This document shows positions 1 through 8,782 of a DNA stretch of 64,000 nucleotides, piece after piece. The stretch covers positions 62,001-126,000 of the forward strand of contig NZ_JAEVHF010000001.1 of assembly GCF_018263925.1 (NCBI RefSeq). The letters run 5' to 3'. Numbering within the stretch: position 1 is the stretch's first letter; every line of letters begins with the position of its first letter. Made by a program: the position numbers and the translations under genes. Source of the stretch: Kistimonas asteriae. GTDB taxonomy: Bacteria > Pseudomonadota > Gammaproteobacteria > Pseudomonadales > Endozoicomonadaceae. Under the pieces are notes generated by a model. The model worked only from the letters and a program-made list of their open reading frames with translations, was not told the origin of the DNA and made no database searches.

Positions 1-770
<770 letters not shown>

Positions 771-865
771 TTACCGGCAATGCTGAGACTTGAACAGCGG
801 AAGGACTGGATGCAGCTGCGTTAAATCACTGACAAAGAATGCATGCAATCATAACATCCTCACGC

Positions 866-889
866 AAAGAAAAACCCGCCGGAGCGGGT
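866..889 (-). terminator. Rho-independent terminator of the gene at 932-2548
   Basis: On the minus strand a 6-bp GC-rich stem (acccgc/gcgggt, arms 884-889 and 874-879) with a 4-nt loop is followed by TTTTTC. It lies about 40 bp past the stop of the 538-aa gene and upstream of pheS, so it separates that transcript from pheS. Confidence 0.75.
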
Positions 890-931
890 AATCAAAAGTG
901 TCGTTTGTCATATGATCATTATTCTTTTGAA

Positions 932-2548
932 TCAACTGCCCTTACGGGGAGGCTTGGGCGCTATTGTCGGATAGCCGGGCTTAGCCTTGCGCGGAGCCTC
1001 TGACACAGCACCCTGCTCGACCGAAGGCGGTGGCGGAAAATCATCTCGGTGATTAGCTGCAAACCCCGCGTCATCCACCTCTGGTAGAGGTGGTAAATCG
1101 TCGTCAGTCGCTTTGGCCTCCTCGGATTCGATATATGCTTTAGTCAGAGCTGGCGGAGGTGCCGGCCACTCTTCATGGCCATCAACTGCCGTTTCATCCT
1201 CCACAACTGGCTCACGCTCACAATCTTGAGTGGCAACGGTATACCTGTGACGAGGCACGTCATAGATTGGCTCATGACGGTCGGGTGATGCATCACGAGG
1301 TACAATCTCTTCATAAATCGGATCATCCACAGGACGGTTTGAAGGCGGCACATCATAGTGACCTCTATCATTTTCGACAGCCACAATATGTGGCGACATC
1401 ATCTCAACGTATACCGACTCATCACTCCCAGAATGCACAGGACGATTGGATGTGGGCACATCATAATGGCCGGACATTGCTCCACTGATAAACGGAGTCT
1501 TTACCGTCATATCCATGTAATCAGACTCAACGTCCGACACTTCTTCCAAGCTGCCTTCTTCTAACAGATCAGCCAATGCAGAGGTATTCGGACCTGCTTC
1601 TACCAACCCTGCGGCTTTAACATGGAATTTGCTTTTCAACTTCTCAGCCAGCATGTAGCGTTCTTTGGCACTGAGTTCATCGCATGCATCGCTTAACGGA
1701 TAAGTGACATCTTCTATAAATTTTTTGATCTCTTCCTGCATTCTATCGACCAACTCAAGCAGGCCATGCTTCAGCTCTGTGCGTCGGGACTCCTCCACCA
1801 CCGAATCCCACCTGGACGTCTCCAACTCCTGCTGCAGGAGATTGTACTCACTGGCCAACCGCTGAAGCTCTGTACCCGGAGCGAACAAAACCATCAAAGA
1901 AGGGGAAATTACCTTGAAGTCCTTGGCTTTGACCTCCCCCTGATGACGAGCAACCAGGGTACGTACTTTTCGCTTTAGGTGTTGAAATAGAATCCATAAG
2001 CGACTGTATTGTTTCACAGCGACTTTCTTCGATGAATCCATCTCAAAGCTGTCAATGACGGCGTCTGCACCATCGCCTGCTTTCTGGTTTCGATCACCAT
2101 CAACCACAATCCTGTCCACGACAGAATTTACCGGCAGACTCCTCTCTTCTGCCAACTGGTTCAGCACTTTGTCGAACTGTAACACCAGGATTGGATCCCG
2201 CTTGTCATTATTAGAAGATCCTGAAATTACCTCTTGAGACAGGCTCTCTGGGCGAGGACATGTGGCATAGGCTTTTTGGGCCGATTTTTTGATACTTTCT
2301 TCAAGTCCTGGCTGCTGTTTCAAGGTCATGATACGGTGTTCAAGTGACCGAAATTCCATGTCTGCCTGCAGCTCTGACAGAGGTTGGGAATGGCTGGCCA
2401 GTATTGATTCACCAAGCACATCCACCACATTCTGGCTGTTCAAACGTCCTTTTTGTTCTCGCCCTGCTGACTCAAAAGAAACCCCCGCCTGATTATCGCC
2501 CGGACAGGCAATAACTGTCCCTGCACCAGCTTTATTCAATCCTGACAT
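932..2548 (-). CDS. Candidate secreted effector with six tyrosine SH2-ligand motifs and EVH1/SH3 proline motifs
   Basis: This 538-aa protein has no signal peptide or membrane segment. A helical, charged domain at about residues 178-315 is shared with the product of 5813-6928. The tail from 340 is a string of short motifs: YMDM (Y344), YDVP (Y362), YVEM (Y380), YDVP (Y398), YEEI (Y412) and EPIYDVP (Y429). These match known SH2 preferences: YxxM for PI3-kinase p85, YDVP for Crk (as in p130Cas), YEEI for Src-family kinases, and the EPIYA class of bacterial effectors. GHYDVP[TP]SNRPV occurs twice (361 and 397), an internal duplication. Then come PPP and LPPLPE, DFPPPP (503-508, an EVH1 ligand as in ActA) and a basic C-terminus with APKPPRK (SH3-like). 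The start is supported by AAGGAG before ATG. Host delivery and phosphorylation are inferences. Confidence 0.85.
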   Translation of the reverse strand: MSGLNKAGAGTVIACPGDNQAGVSFESAGREQKGRLNSQNVVDVLGESILASHSQPLSELQADMEFRSLEHRIMTLKQQPGLEESIKKSAQKAYATCPRPESLSQEVISGSSNNDKRDPILVLQFDKVLNQLAEERSLPVNSVVDRIVVDGDRNQKAGDGADAVIDSFEMDSSKKVAVKQYSRLWILFQHLKRKVRTLVARHQGEVKAKDFKVISPSLMVLFAPGTELQRLASEYNLLQQELETSRWDSVVEESRRTELKHGLLELVDRMQEEIKKFIEDVTYPLSDACDELSAKERYMLAEKLKSKFHVKAAGLVEAGPNTSALADLLEEGSLEEVSDVESDYMDMTVKTPFISGAMSGHYDVPTSNRPVHSGSDESVYVEMMSPHIVAVENDRGHYDVPPSNRPVDDPIYEEIVPRDASPDRHEPIYDVPRHRYTVATQDCEREPVVEDETAVDGHEEWPAPPPALTKAYIESEEAKATDDDLPPLPEVDDAGFAANHRDDFPPPPSVEQGAVSEAPRKAKPGYPTIAPKPPRKGS

Positions 2549-2900
2549 AATACTCTCCTTGCGAACGCATTTTCATTTTTGTTGTTCAGCACACACTGCT
2601 GTTTATTAATTCAACCCCAACAAACACCAGATAAAAATAAAACATTCATCTAATAGAATAATTTGCACTAAAAACAACAAGAACATCTCAAATACCGCAA
2701 AACAAAAAAACACGATAGTTCATTTTGAAATAACAAAAACGTACAAGCTTTAAAAATTCATCACCAAGAAACAGATCACAAAAAAACAATCACAAAAACA
2801 AAGCAACCTCAAAAAAACGTTATATTTTATACAAAGGGCTAATATACCGAACTATCTGGTTTCTATTTAATAGCCAGATAACTCAAAAAAGGACTAAATC
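2549..2900. other. AT-rich divergent intergenic region
   Basis: This 352-bp, strongly A/T-rich spacer separates the divergent genes at 932-2548 (minus) and 2901-4199 (plus) and must hold both promoters. A dyad, tatctgg (2853-2859) and ccagata (2874-2880), lies just before the AAAAGGA ribosome site of the rightward gene. It could be a 5'-leader hairpin or an operator; I cannot tell which. Confidence 0.4.
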
Positions 2901-4199
2901 ATGAAAATCAACAACAATGGAAACACAAGAAGTACACATATCGACAAAAAAAGCGACAAAGAAAATGTAAAAAGTGGCCGCGTCGAAAAAAGAGGGAAAA
3001 AGCGACTAAAAGGGAAAGCTGTCAAAACAAACCCAAACGTCATGCGCAACATTGCCGATAATAAGAAAGCCGGTGCTCAGGCTGATCCCAGTAATACCAT
3101 GGAAAGAAAAAATTCCTCTCCTATCAAGACAGGTAACGTTACCTCACAGAATGAAGCTTTCAAGAAAGAATTAAACAAGCTACTTCAAGGACAGCTTGAA
3201 TCAGCGCCATCCAGTAACCGATCTCAGTTTTTCGTCAACCTCTCAGATAAAGCCATTACTGAATGTTTATCCGACATACAGGAATCTGCTAGTGAGGCGA
3301 AGCCAGTAGAGGTTACATTATCAGGTCAGTATCAAACCTATCAAGATAGCCTGGACTCATTAAAAGAAAGTCTTGGCGGCGCACCCAACTATCAAGGCAA
3401 GAAACCCTCACTTGAACTGCATAAGAAGTTTCTTGGCTTACCTATAGACACAGTAAAAACATGGATTAGCAAATCACTTGAAAAGCGCTGGGCTCCTCGA
3501 CCTTTATGGAAAGCACTCGGTCGGCGTTTCCAATTAGCAAAGACTGGAATGACGCATTACGAATATTTATCATTAACGCTGCAAAGCATCAATAAGATGA
3601 AGCAAAACCTGTCTCAAATACAAGATAAATTACGTAATAAAGATAATGCCTGCCACTTCTTCCATAAGGCAACGGGGTTGACCTTCCACGAGAAGCTTAA
3701 CGATCCAACCATGCTAGCGAACTCATTGAATGACTATATAGAAATGTTCGAAAAACACATGGACAAGGCTGTCCGTGAAGGTACGCTTCAAGCGTTTGTA
3801 GAAGAGGCTATGCCTAAGACTGATGTTTGTTTCGAGGCCAGAATGAGCTCCATGATTGCATACACTGCATCTCACCCACTAGATGGAGAAGATTCAATTT
3901 CTCTGGATAACATTGCCGATTACAGCTCAGAATCATCAATGGAAGATGCATTGAATGAAGAATTGAAAGTCCTCCTGATGGGCGGCAATGAAATCGCCGA
4001 GATTGATGCCGAGTATATTTTTGACTACCTCGTCAACCAGAGAAATCTTGTGGGGCAAAAATTCCAGGGTGGGTACACCAATACCGAAGATTTCGCAGCC
4101 ATGATCGGAGAAAGCACTGAAAATCAGGAAATCACTATTACTGAGGATCTTCTACGACAGTATCTTGATTATGCAGAAAATATCCTTTGTCTATTCTAA
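2901..4199 (+). CDS. Hypothetical 432-aa protein, effector-like, unknown family
   Basis: I do not recognise this family. The first 90 residues are very rich in Lys, Asn and Ser (low complexity, no signal peptide), followed by a mostly helical remainder. Residues about 190-300 contain regularly spaced charged helices (for example SINKMKQNLSQIQDKLRNKD). No membrane segment or catalytic motif is visible. The ribosome site AAAAGGA before the ATG supports the start. The gene is A/T-rich and uses AAA/AAT codons heavily, unlike the housekeeping genes further right. It sits between two motif-rich candidate effectors and an alpha/beta hydrolase, so an effector role is a reasonable guess from context only. 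A distant relation to the helical domain of its neighbours is possible but not demonstrable by eye. Confidence 0.7.
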   Translation: MKINNNGNTRSTHIDKKSDKENVKSGRVEKRGKKRLKGKAVKTNPNVMRNIADNKKAGAQADPSNTMERKNSSPIKTGNVTSQNEAFKKELNKLLQGQLESAPSSNRSQFFVNLSDKAITECLSDIQESASEAKPVEVTLSGQYQTYQDSLDSLKESLGGAPNYQGKKPSLELHKKFLGLPIDTVKTWISKSLEKRWAPRPLWKALGRRFQLAKTGMTHYEYLSLTLQSINKMKQNLSQIQDKLRNKDNACHFFHKATGLTFHEKLNDPTMLANSLNDYIEMFEKHMDKAVREGTLQAFVEEAMPKTDVCFEARMSSMIAYTASHPLDGEDSISLDNIADYSSESSMEDALNEELKVLLMGGNEIAEIDAEYIFDYLVNQRNLVGQKFQGGYTNTEDFAAMIGESTENQEITITEDLLRQYLDYAENILCLF

Positions 4200-4670
4200 C
4201 GTCTGAATAGACAAGCTTACCTGTTTAACGGTCGAACAGTAGACATATGACAACCGACATCACTCATGGCATTTCATAAATGCTGTGCCATGAGTGAAAC
4301 AATCAAAAATCAACAATCAATATCACCTTACCCTTTATAAACCATTGACCACTGGAGTAGTTCACAGTTGATTCTGAGCATAAGATCAATAACACTCCAA
4401 AACAACTATTTCATACATACCAAGTCCTGCACAATTCCACTCAAATCAGAAGCTCGCCCTTTAGTTTCTATCTAAATCTTCCCGCAGCTAACATTGACCA
4501 ATCCGTCTACGCTCAGCCTGAGTTTGGTGACACTACATCTTACAACGACCGAAGCCAAATTTAACAACCCCATAATTGAACAAATTATAACTTCCTCACT
4601 ATATCGGCGATATTTTATCTTAAACTGATACAAATAAAACACACTCTACAATCATGAAAACAGGTAGACC
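4200..4670 (+). other. AT-rich intergenic region
   Basis: These 471 bp between two rightward genes contain no convincing ORF. A loose inverted repeat (ctcatggcatttcat / atgccatgag, about 4262-4295) could form a hairpin after the upstream gene but lacks a T-tract. The promoter of the hydrolase gene is presumably in the last 150 bp. Confidence 0.35.
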
Positions 4671-5594
4671 ATGAAAATAAAACCTAATAACGGATATTCT
4701 AATACCAACAAAGAACAATACCCCTCTACTTCCGACTCCTCTCCAGGAAAATCACATGGCCCCTGGAAAGTTACTACGACCCCCGGCCTAGAAAGATTGA
4801 CGCGCATTCATCTAAGGTACTGGAAACTCCGCTCAGTTTTTGACAGAAAAGTTTCAAACATAAAATTTTCATACATGAAACTTCTACAAAGAGTTTATAA
4901 CGCAAGCCCCTCTTTAGCGTTCATTCTTTCCGAGCCAGCGCAATTACTCAGGAGAACGATTCCTCACATAGCAGGTCGAAAGAAAAACTTCACAATGTAT
5001 GGCATCAATACAGGAGAACCCTCATCGCAAGATGAGGTGTTTCGGCCGGTCATTCTCGTGCACGGAGATAAGGCAAATCAAGGATGCTGGTCTCAGCTTG
5101 GTAAAGCTTTAATGAAAGATGGTGGTGGTGATGTTTACACACTCAACCTTCCACCTAACCTCGAAGATCGACCCGAATCACTGTTAGACAAAATTAAAGA
5201 AGTGGCTCAAAAAATCCCAAAAGGACAACCTCTCTGCATTGATTTAGTTGGACATTCGAGAGGCGTAGAGACAATTATTGAAGCGTTAAGCCAGTTACCC
5301 GAAGACATCTACGTCAACTGTTGCTATCTATTAGGTCTTCCCGAAGCCAATATCAATATGCATTTCGATGCTTTCGCCAAGGCAAAGGAGAAGAAAAATG
5401 AGATTGTACAGTTCCATGGCCGGTATGATTTACTGGAAGACTCCAATGCCTTTTCGCCCGATACCAACTTAGATAGCTCCGACGATGTACATGTTGCCGA
5501 ATGTGGACATATGGGTTTGCTTTCAAATCGTAAGGTCATCAAGAAAATCGTTGAAAAACGAAAACAATCACTTCAGCAAGCAAATAAGACATGA
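4671..5594 (+). CDS. Alpha/beta hydrolase (lipase/esterase-like), candidate effector
   Basis: This 307-aa protein has an N-terminal extension of about 120 polar residues and then an alpha/beta hydrolase fold. VILVHG (127-132) forms the oxyanion-side HG motif. GHSRG (194-198) carries the predicted nucleophile Ser196, the acid is probably Asp253 in GRYDLL, and the base is His280 in CGHMGLL. The triad order and spacing fit serine lipases or esterases. There is no signal peptide, so it would act in the cytoplasm or be exported by a leaderless route. Base composition and position inside the AT-rich effector-like cluster suggest co-acquisition with its neighbours. Its substrate cannot be inferred. 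The ATG at 4671 follows CAGGTAG, a modest ribosome site; like the 2901 gene, the protein begins MKI. Confidence 0.8.
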   Translation: MKIKPNNGYSNTNKEQYPSTSDSSPGKSHGPWKVTTTPGLERLTRIHLRYWKLRSVFDRKVSNIKFSYMKLLQRVYNASPSLAFILSEPAQLLRRTIPHIAGRKKNFTMYGINTGEPSSQDEVFRPVILVHGDKANQGCWSQLGKALMKDGGGDVYTLNLPPNLEDRPESLLDKIKEVAQKIPKGQPLCIDLVGHSRGVETIIEALSQLPEDIYVNCCYLLGLPEANINMHFDAFAKAKEKKNEIVQFHGRYDLLEDSNAFSPDTNLDSSDDVHVAECGHMGLLSNRKVIKKIVEKRKQSLQQANKT

Positions 5595-5812
5595 GGAACT
5601 GGCACTCAGATATGTTTGTGCCACGAACCAGACAGACAGGTTATTAAGATGAGCCAGCAATAGTGACTCATTGCGATAAAAGGGTTGAATGCCCCTACAG
5701 GTTTTGAATGCAGACAAGTGAAATAGAAGAAAACAACAAATAGGAAGAGTCTGATCTGACAGTATAAACAACGAAATCAAGAAAGCGTCAGATCATATCT
5801 CCCCCCTGTAAA

Positions 5813-6928
5813 TCACGGCTTATTGATTGAACGTCCTGACTCATCCTCTGAATCCGGTGGTGGCGGCATTATTTGTACTGCCCCCATATCTTTCGCTTCT
5901 TCGTACAATTCTGGTGGAGGAGGCGGCAAATCTTCCATAGGGATTAGCCCATCATCGGTAACCAACTGAGCAGAGGCTGATTCACTATCTCTCCCGTCTT
6001 CAAGCGATGAGACTTGCTGTGATACATCGGCTTTTAGGCGATTTGGATCGAATCCTATACAGTCCTTTAATACCCTTTTTATCGCAGTAGCAGTATTCTG
6101 ATCATCAATCTCCAGCAGGTCATGATTCAATAATGCATCTGCATCATCAACCAGCCTGCCAGCTTCCTCTATGATTGTGTGGGACAGTGCAACCAATTCA
6201 TCCTTCAAACTATCCCGCTCTTTCTGCTCAAAAATTTTGTGAGCATCTAACAGTTGAGCACGCTTGAAGTTATAACTGTTTACGCTCTCCTTCAACGTTG
6301 TTCCCTCTGCCAGCACCTTAACCAGCTTAGCGGGAATCTCTTTAAAATCCTTGCCTTTGACGTTGGAAGCATCACCAATCAGCAGAGAACGAATAGCCTG
6401 TCGGAAGCGGCTCGCCCATAGCCTTAGGCGGGAGTGCTTTTTAAAACGCTCTTTTAGTTGATCAGGCTGAGCGACCGAAACGGTGGCCCGATCCAACGCT
6501 TCGACATCTTCTGCATTTTCAAGACCGAATGCAGTCTCACCATTCTCAGCGGCCTCTCCAAGGATCAGACCAAACTGAGCATGAGAATCCTCCCCTATGA
6601 CGCTCTCTTGCAGCAAATTGCTCTGAGGATTGGGTACCGATACTTGCAGGTCCTGCGGTTTTTTCCCCGCACTCAAAACACTATTCTCAAAACCTTTACT
6701 GCCAGTGAGCATTTCTTTAATCTGCTCAATCGACTTTTCAGCCCCCGTAGAGATGGATGATTTTTTACCAGCCTCTTTCTGGATATGCTTCTCTCCTTCA
6801 GCAGCCTCCACGTCCAAAGACAAGCCCTTCATTCGCCCCTTTACCGGCTGATCCGGTGACTCCTTATGATCTTCCACTTCTCCACGTTGAACAGGTTGTC
6901 CGGCATTCGTTCTATTGATTTCAGGCAT
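5813..6928 (-). CDS. Candidate effector, paralogue of the 932-2548 product, with polyproline motifs
   Basis: This 371-aa protein lacks a signal peptide or membrane segments. Residues 165-230 align without gaps to residues 181-246 of the 538-aa protein at 932-2548: SRL, VKxKDFKxI, AxGTxL and YN are shared, about 20 identities in 66 by hand count. Similarity continues more weakly through a helical region to about residue 300. The C-terminal tail is again built of ligand-type motifs: LPPPPPELYEEA (334-345), combining an EVH1/profilin-type proline run with a YEEA tyrosine motif, and MPPPPDSE (354-361). The start is supported by GAGAGGA upstream of ATG. The shared domain plus a divergent motif tail is typical of secreted effector families. 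Function is inferred; no catalytic residues are visible. Confidence 0.8.
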   Translation of the reverse strand: MPEINRTNAGQPVQRGEVEDHKESPDQPVKGRMKGLSLDVEAAEGEKHIQKEAGKKSSISTGAEKSIEQIKEMLTGSKGFENSVLSAGKKPQDLQVSVPNPQSNLLQESVIGEDSHAQFGLILGEAAENGETAFGLENAEDVEALDRATVSVAQPDQLKERFKKHSRLRLWASRFRQAIRSLLIGDASNVKGKDFKEIPAKLVKVLAEGTTLKESVNSYNFKRAQLLDAHKIFEQKERDSLKDELVALSHTIIEEAGRLVDDADALLNHDLLEIDDQNTATAIKRVLKDCIGFDPNRLKADVSQQVSSLEDGRDSESASAQLVTDDGLIPMEDLPPPPPELYEEAKDMGAVQIMPPPPDSEDESGRSINKP

Positions 6929-7300
6929 TACAGCATCCTCTCTGCACCTTTGTTTTTATCAGTATAGATAGGCCTGCAAAGAGTAAATCAACTGATCTCG
7001 CCTCTTTCCAGACCATCTAAAGCAACAGCTCCTGAAACCTTCGCCAACATATTGCGCAGAGCTAATATCACTGAGATACCTGGTGAGTAATAGATCTTTT
7101 TTGCATTGACAAAGGGTGGAATATCGTAAAACCAACTACGTATATCCCGCGCTGTAGTGATGCCAACCACTATTGTTGACCTCCACCCACCTGAATAAAG
7201 TGCGCGCTCATCCTGCCTGCAGGTGAATTGACAACCTTGAACGAATACAGGAACCATCCAAAACGGGTGGTTTTTGCATTTCCATGGTAAAGGTATAACG
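6929..7300. other. Intergenic region between divergent genes
   Basis: These 372 bp separate the leftward effector gene from the rightward transporter gene. An open frame on the minus strand (6988-7344) crosses the start of the transporter and resembles no family I know; I regard it as spurious. No clear promoter or repeat stood out. Confidence 0.4.
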
Positions 7301-8449
7301 ATGCAATCAACGCAAGCGGCTCCCCGTTCGGCAGCCAACCACAACTTCGCCCCCTGGCTGGGTGTTATCTTCCTGATCTACCTGCTGCTTGTGGCGGTTG
7401 GCATGATCGGCGCCGGCTTCAAATGGGCTTCCGGTGGCGCTGACGGTGCACGCCAGCTGTTCGCTTTTGCCACTAACCCCTTGATGGGCCTGGTGGTCGG
7501 CGCCATGGCTACCGCCCTGGTACAGTCTTCCAGCACCGTGACATCGGTCATCGTCGGCCTCGTGGCTGGCGGCCTGCCGGTACCAACGGCCATCCCCATG
7601 ATCATGGGCGCCAACCTGGGCACTACGGTAACCAATACCCTGGTCAGCATGGGCCATGTCGGCAAGCGCAAGGAATTCCGTCGGGCGTTCTCCGCCGCCA
7701 CTGTGCACGACTTCTTCAACCTGATGGCCGTGGCAATATTCTTGCCGCTCGAAGTCATGACCGGCTACCTGTCCAAGACATCTGAATACCTGGCCAACCT
7801 GCTGGTGGGTGGCAGCAGCGTCAGCATCAAGGGCCTGGACTTTATCAAGCCGCTGACCCAGCCAGTACTGGACGTCTTCAAGGACCTCTATGCCGGGCTG
7901 CCGGGCATCACTGGCGGCGTCATGCTGGCCCTGACAGGTCTGGCGTTTATCTTCCTGTCCATCGTCTTCCTGGGCAAGCTGCTCAAGCGGTTGATGGTCG
8001 GGCGCGCCAAGGCGATCCTGCACAAGGCGATTGGCCGTGGCCCGGTCACGGGTATTTTCTCCGGCACCCTGATGACCATCGCGGTACAGTCCTCATCCAC
8101 CACCACCAGCCTGATCGTACCGCTGGCGGGGAACGGCCTGTTCAAGCTGAAGGAAATCTACCCCTTTACCCTGGGCGCCAACATCGGCACGACCATCACG
8201 GCATTGCTGGCTGCCACGGCAGTGTCTGGCAGCCATGCTTTTTTTGCCCTGCAGATCGCCCTGGTACACCTGGTTTTTAACATCAGCGCCGTTGTCTTAA
8301 TTTATGGCATTCCACAGCTGCGGAAAATCCCCCTGCGTACAGCACGGCGTTTCGCCCAGATTGCCAGCCGCCGCAAGTGGATTGTTCTGGCTTATGTTGG
8401 CGGGGTATTCTTCGTTATCCCCGGCCTTTTGATTGCTATTACTGCGTAA
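7301..8449 (+). CDS. Na+/Pi cotransporter family protein (NptA/PNaS type)
   Basis: This inner-membrane sodium-dependent phosphate symporter of the PNaS family (eukaryotic SLC34 relatives) has about 382 residues. The family's two inverted repeats each carry the diagnostic QSSS motif: VQSSSTVTSVIVGL near residue 75 and VQSSSTTTSLIVPL near 265, each paired with a GANxGTTxTxxL helix (MGANLGTTVTNTL, LGANIGTTITALL). About eight hydrophobic segments are visible. The C-terminal PhoU-like domain found in some members is absent. I chose the ATG at 7301 (MQSTQAAP) because AAAGG lies 7-8 bp upstream; an in-frame start 27 bp earlier is less likely. The next gene starts 12 bp downstream and is probably co-transcribed. 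Confidence 0.92.
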   Translation: MQSTQAAPRSAANHNFAPWLGVIFLIYLLLVAVGMIGAGFKWASGGADGARQLFAFATNPLMGLVVGAMATALVQSSSTVTSVIVGLVAGGLPVPTAIPMIMGANLGTTVTNTLVSMGHVGKRKEFRRAFSAATVHDFFNLMAVAIFLPLEVMTGYLSKTSEYLANLLVGGSSVSIKGLDFIKPLTQPVLDVFKDLYAGLPGITGGVMLALTGLAFIFLSIVFLGKLLKRLMVGRAKAILHKAIGRGPVTGIFSGTLMTIAVQSSSTTTSLIVPLAGNGLFKLKEIYPFTLGANIGTTITALLAATAVSGSHAFFALQIALVHLVFNISAVVLIYGIPQLRKIPLRTARRFAQIASRRKWIVLAYVGGVFFVIPGLLIAITA

Positions 8450-8461
8450 GAGAACCCTGCC

Positions 8462-8731
8462 ATGACGACGATGAAGGAATACAAGGCACAGCGAAAAGCC
8501 CTCAAAAACCAGATTGAGGAAACCCGGGCACTGCTTGAGCGTCTTGAGGCGGAGCTGGAAGAAGACCGGCACGAGATGCAGCATGAAGAGGTGGACCATC
8601 TTGAGGAATACATCGAGAAGGCCCAGCCGCATATCGGCGACTTCCGGACCCTGACCCAGACGGCGATGGAAGACCTCGGAAAATCTGTTCACCGCCTGAT
8701 CGATGCGATCCGCGGCCAGAAAAAAGACTGA
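8462..8731 (+). CDS. Small coiled-coil protein, unknown function
   Basis: This 89-aa acidic protein is almost entirely predicted coiled coil: heptads of Leu/Ile run from about residue 15 to 75 (QIEETRALLERLEAELEED). It has no signal or membrane segment. It begins 12 bp after the phosphate transporter gene and ends just before a strong terminator, so it is the last gene of that transcript. It might regulate the transporter, which lacks a PhoU-like domain. That idea rests only on position; PhoU folds are larger. Confidence 0.7.
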   Translation: MTTMKEYKAQRKALKNQIEETRALLERLEAELEEDRHEMQHEEVDHLEEYIEKAQPHIGDFRTLTQTAMEDLGKSVHRLIDAIRGQKKD

Positions 8732-8733
8732 AA

Positions 8734-8757
8734 AAAATGCCCCGAAAGGGGCATTTT
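8734..8757. terminator. Bidirectional rho-independent terminator
   Basis: A 10-bp stem (aaaatgcccc / ggggcatttt) around a GAAA tetraloop has A- and T-tracts on both sides. It lies between convergent genes and can stop transcription from either side. Confidence 0.9.
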
Positions 8758-8782
8758 TTATGCGTGCATGACAGGAAAACGT

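Noticed and set aside
6988..7344. 118-codon frame on the minus strand before the phosphate transporter
   Set aside because: It overlaps the start and ribosome site of the transporter gene and resembles no family; no ribosome site of its own.
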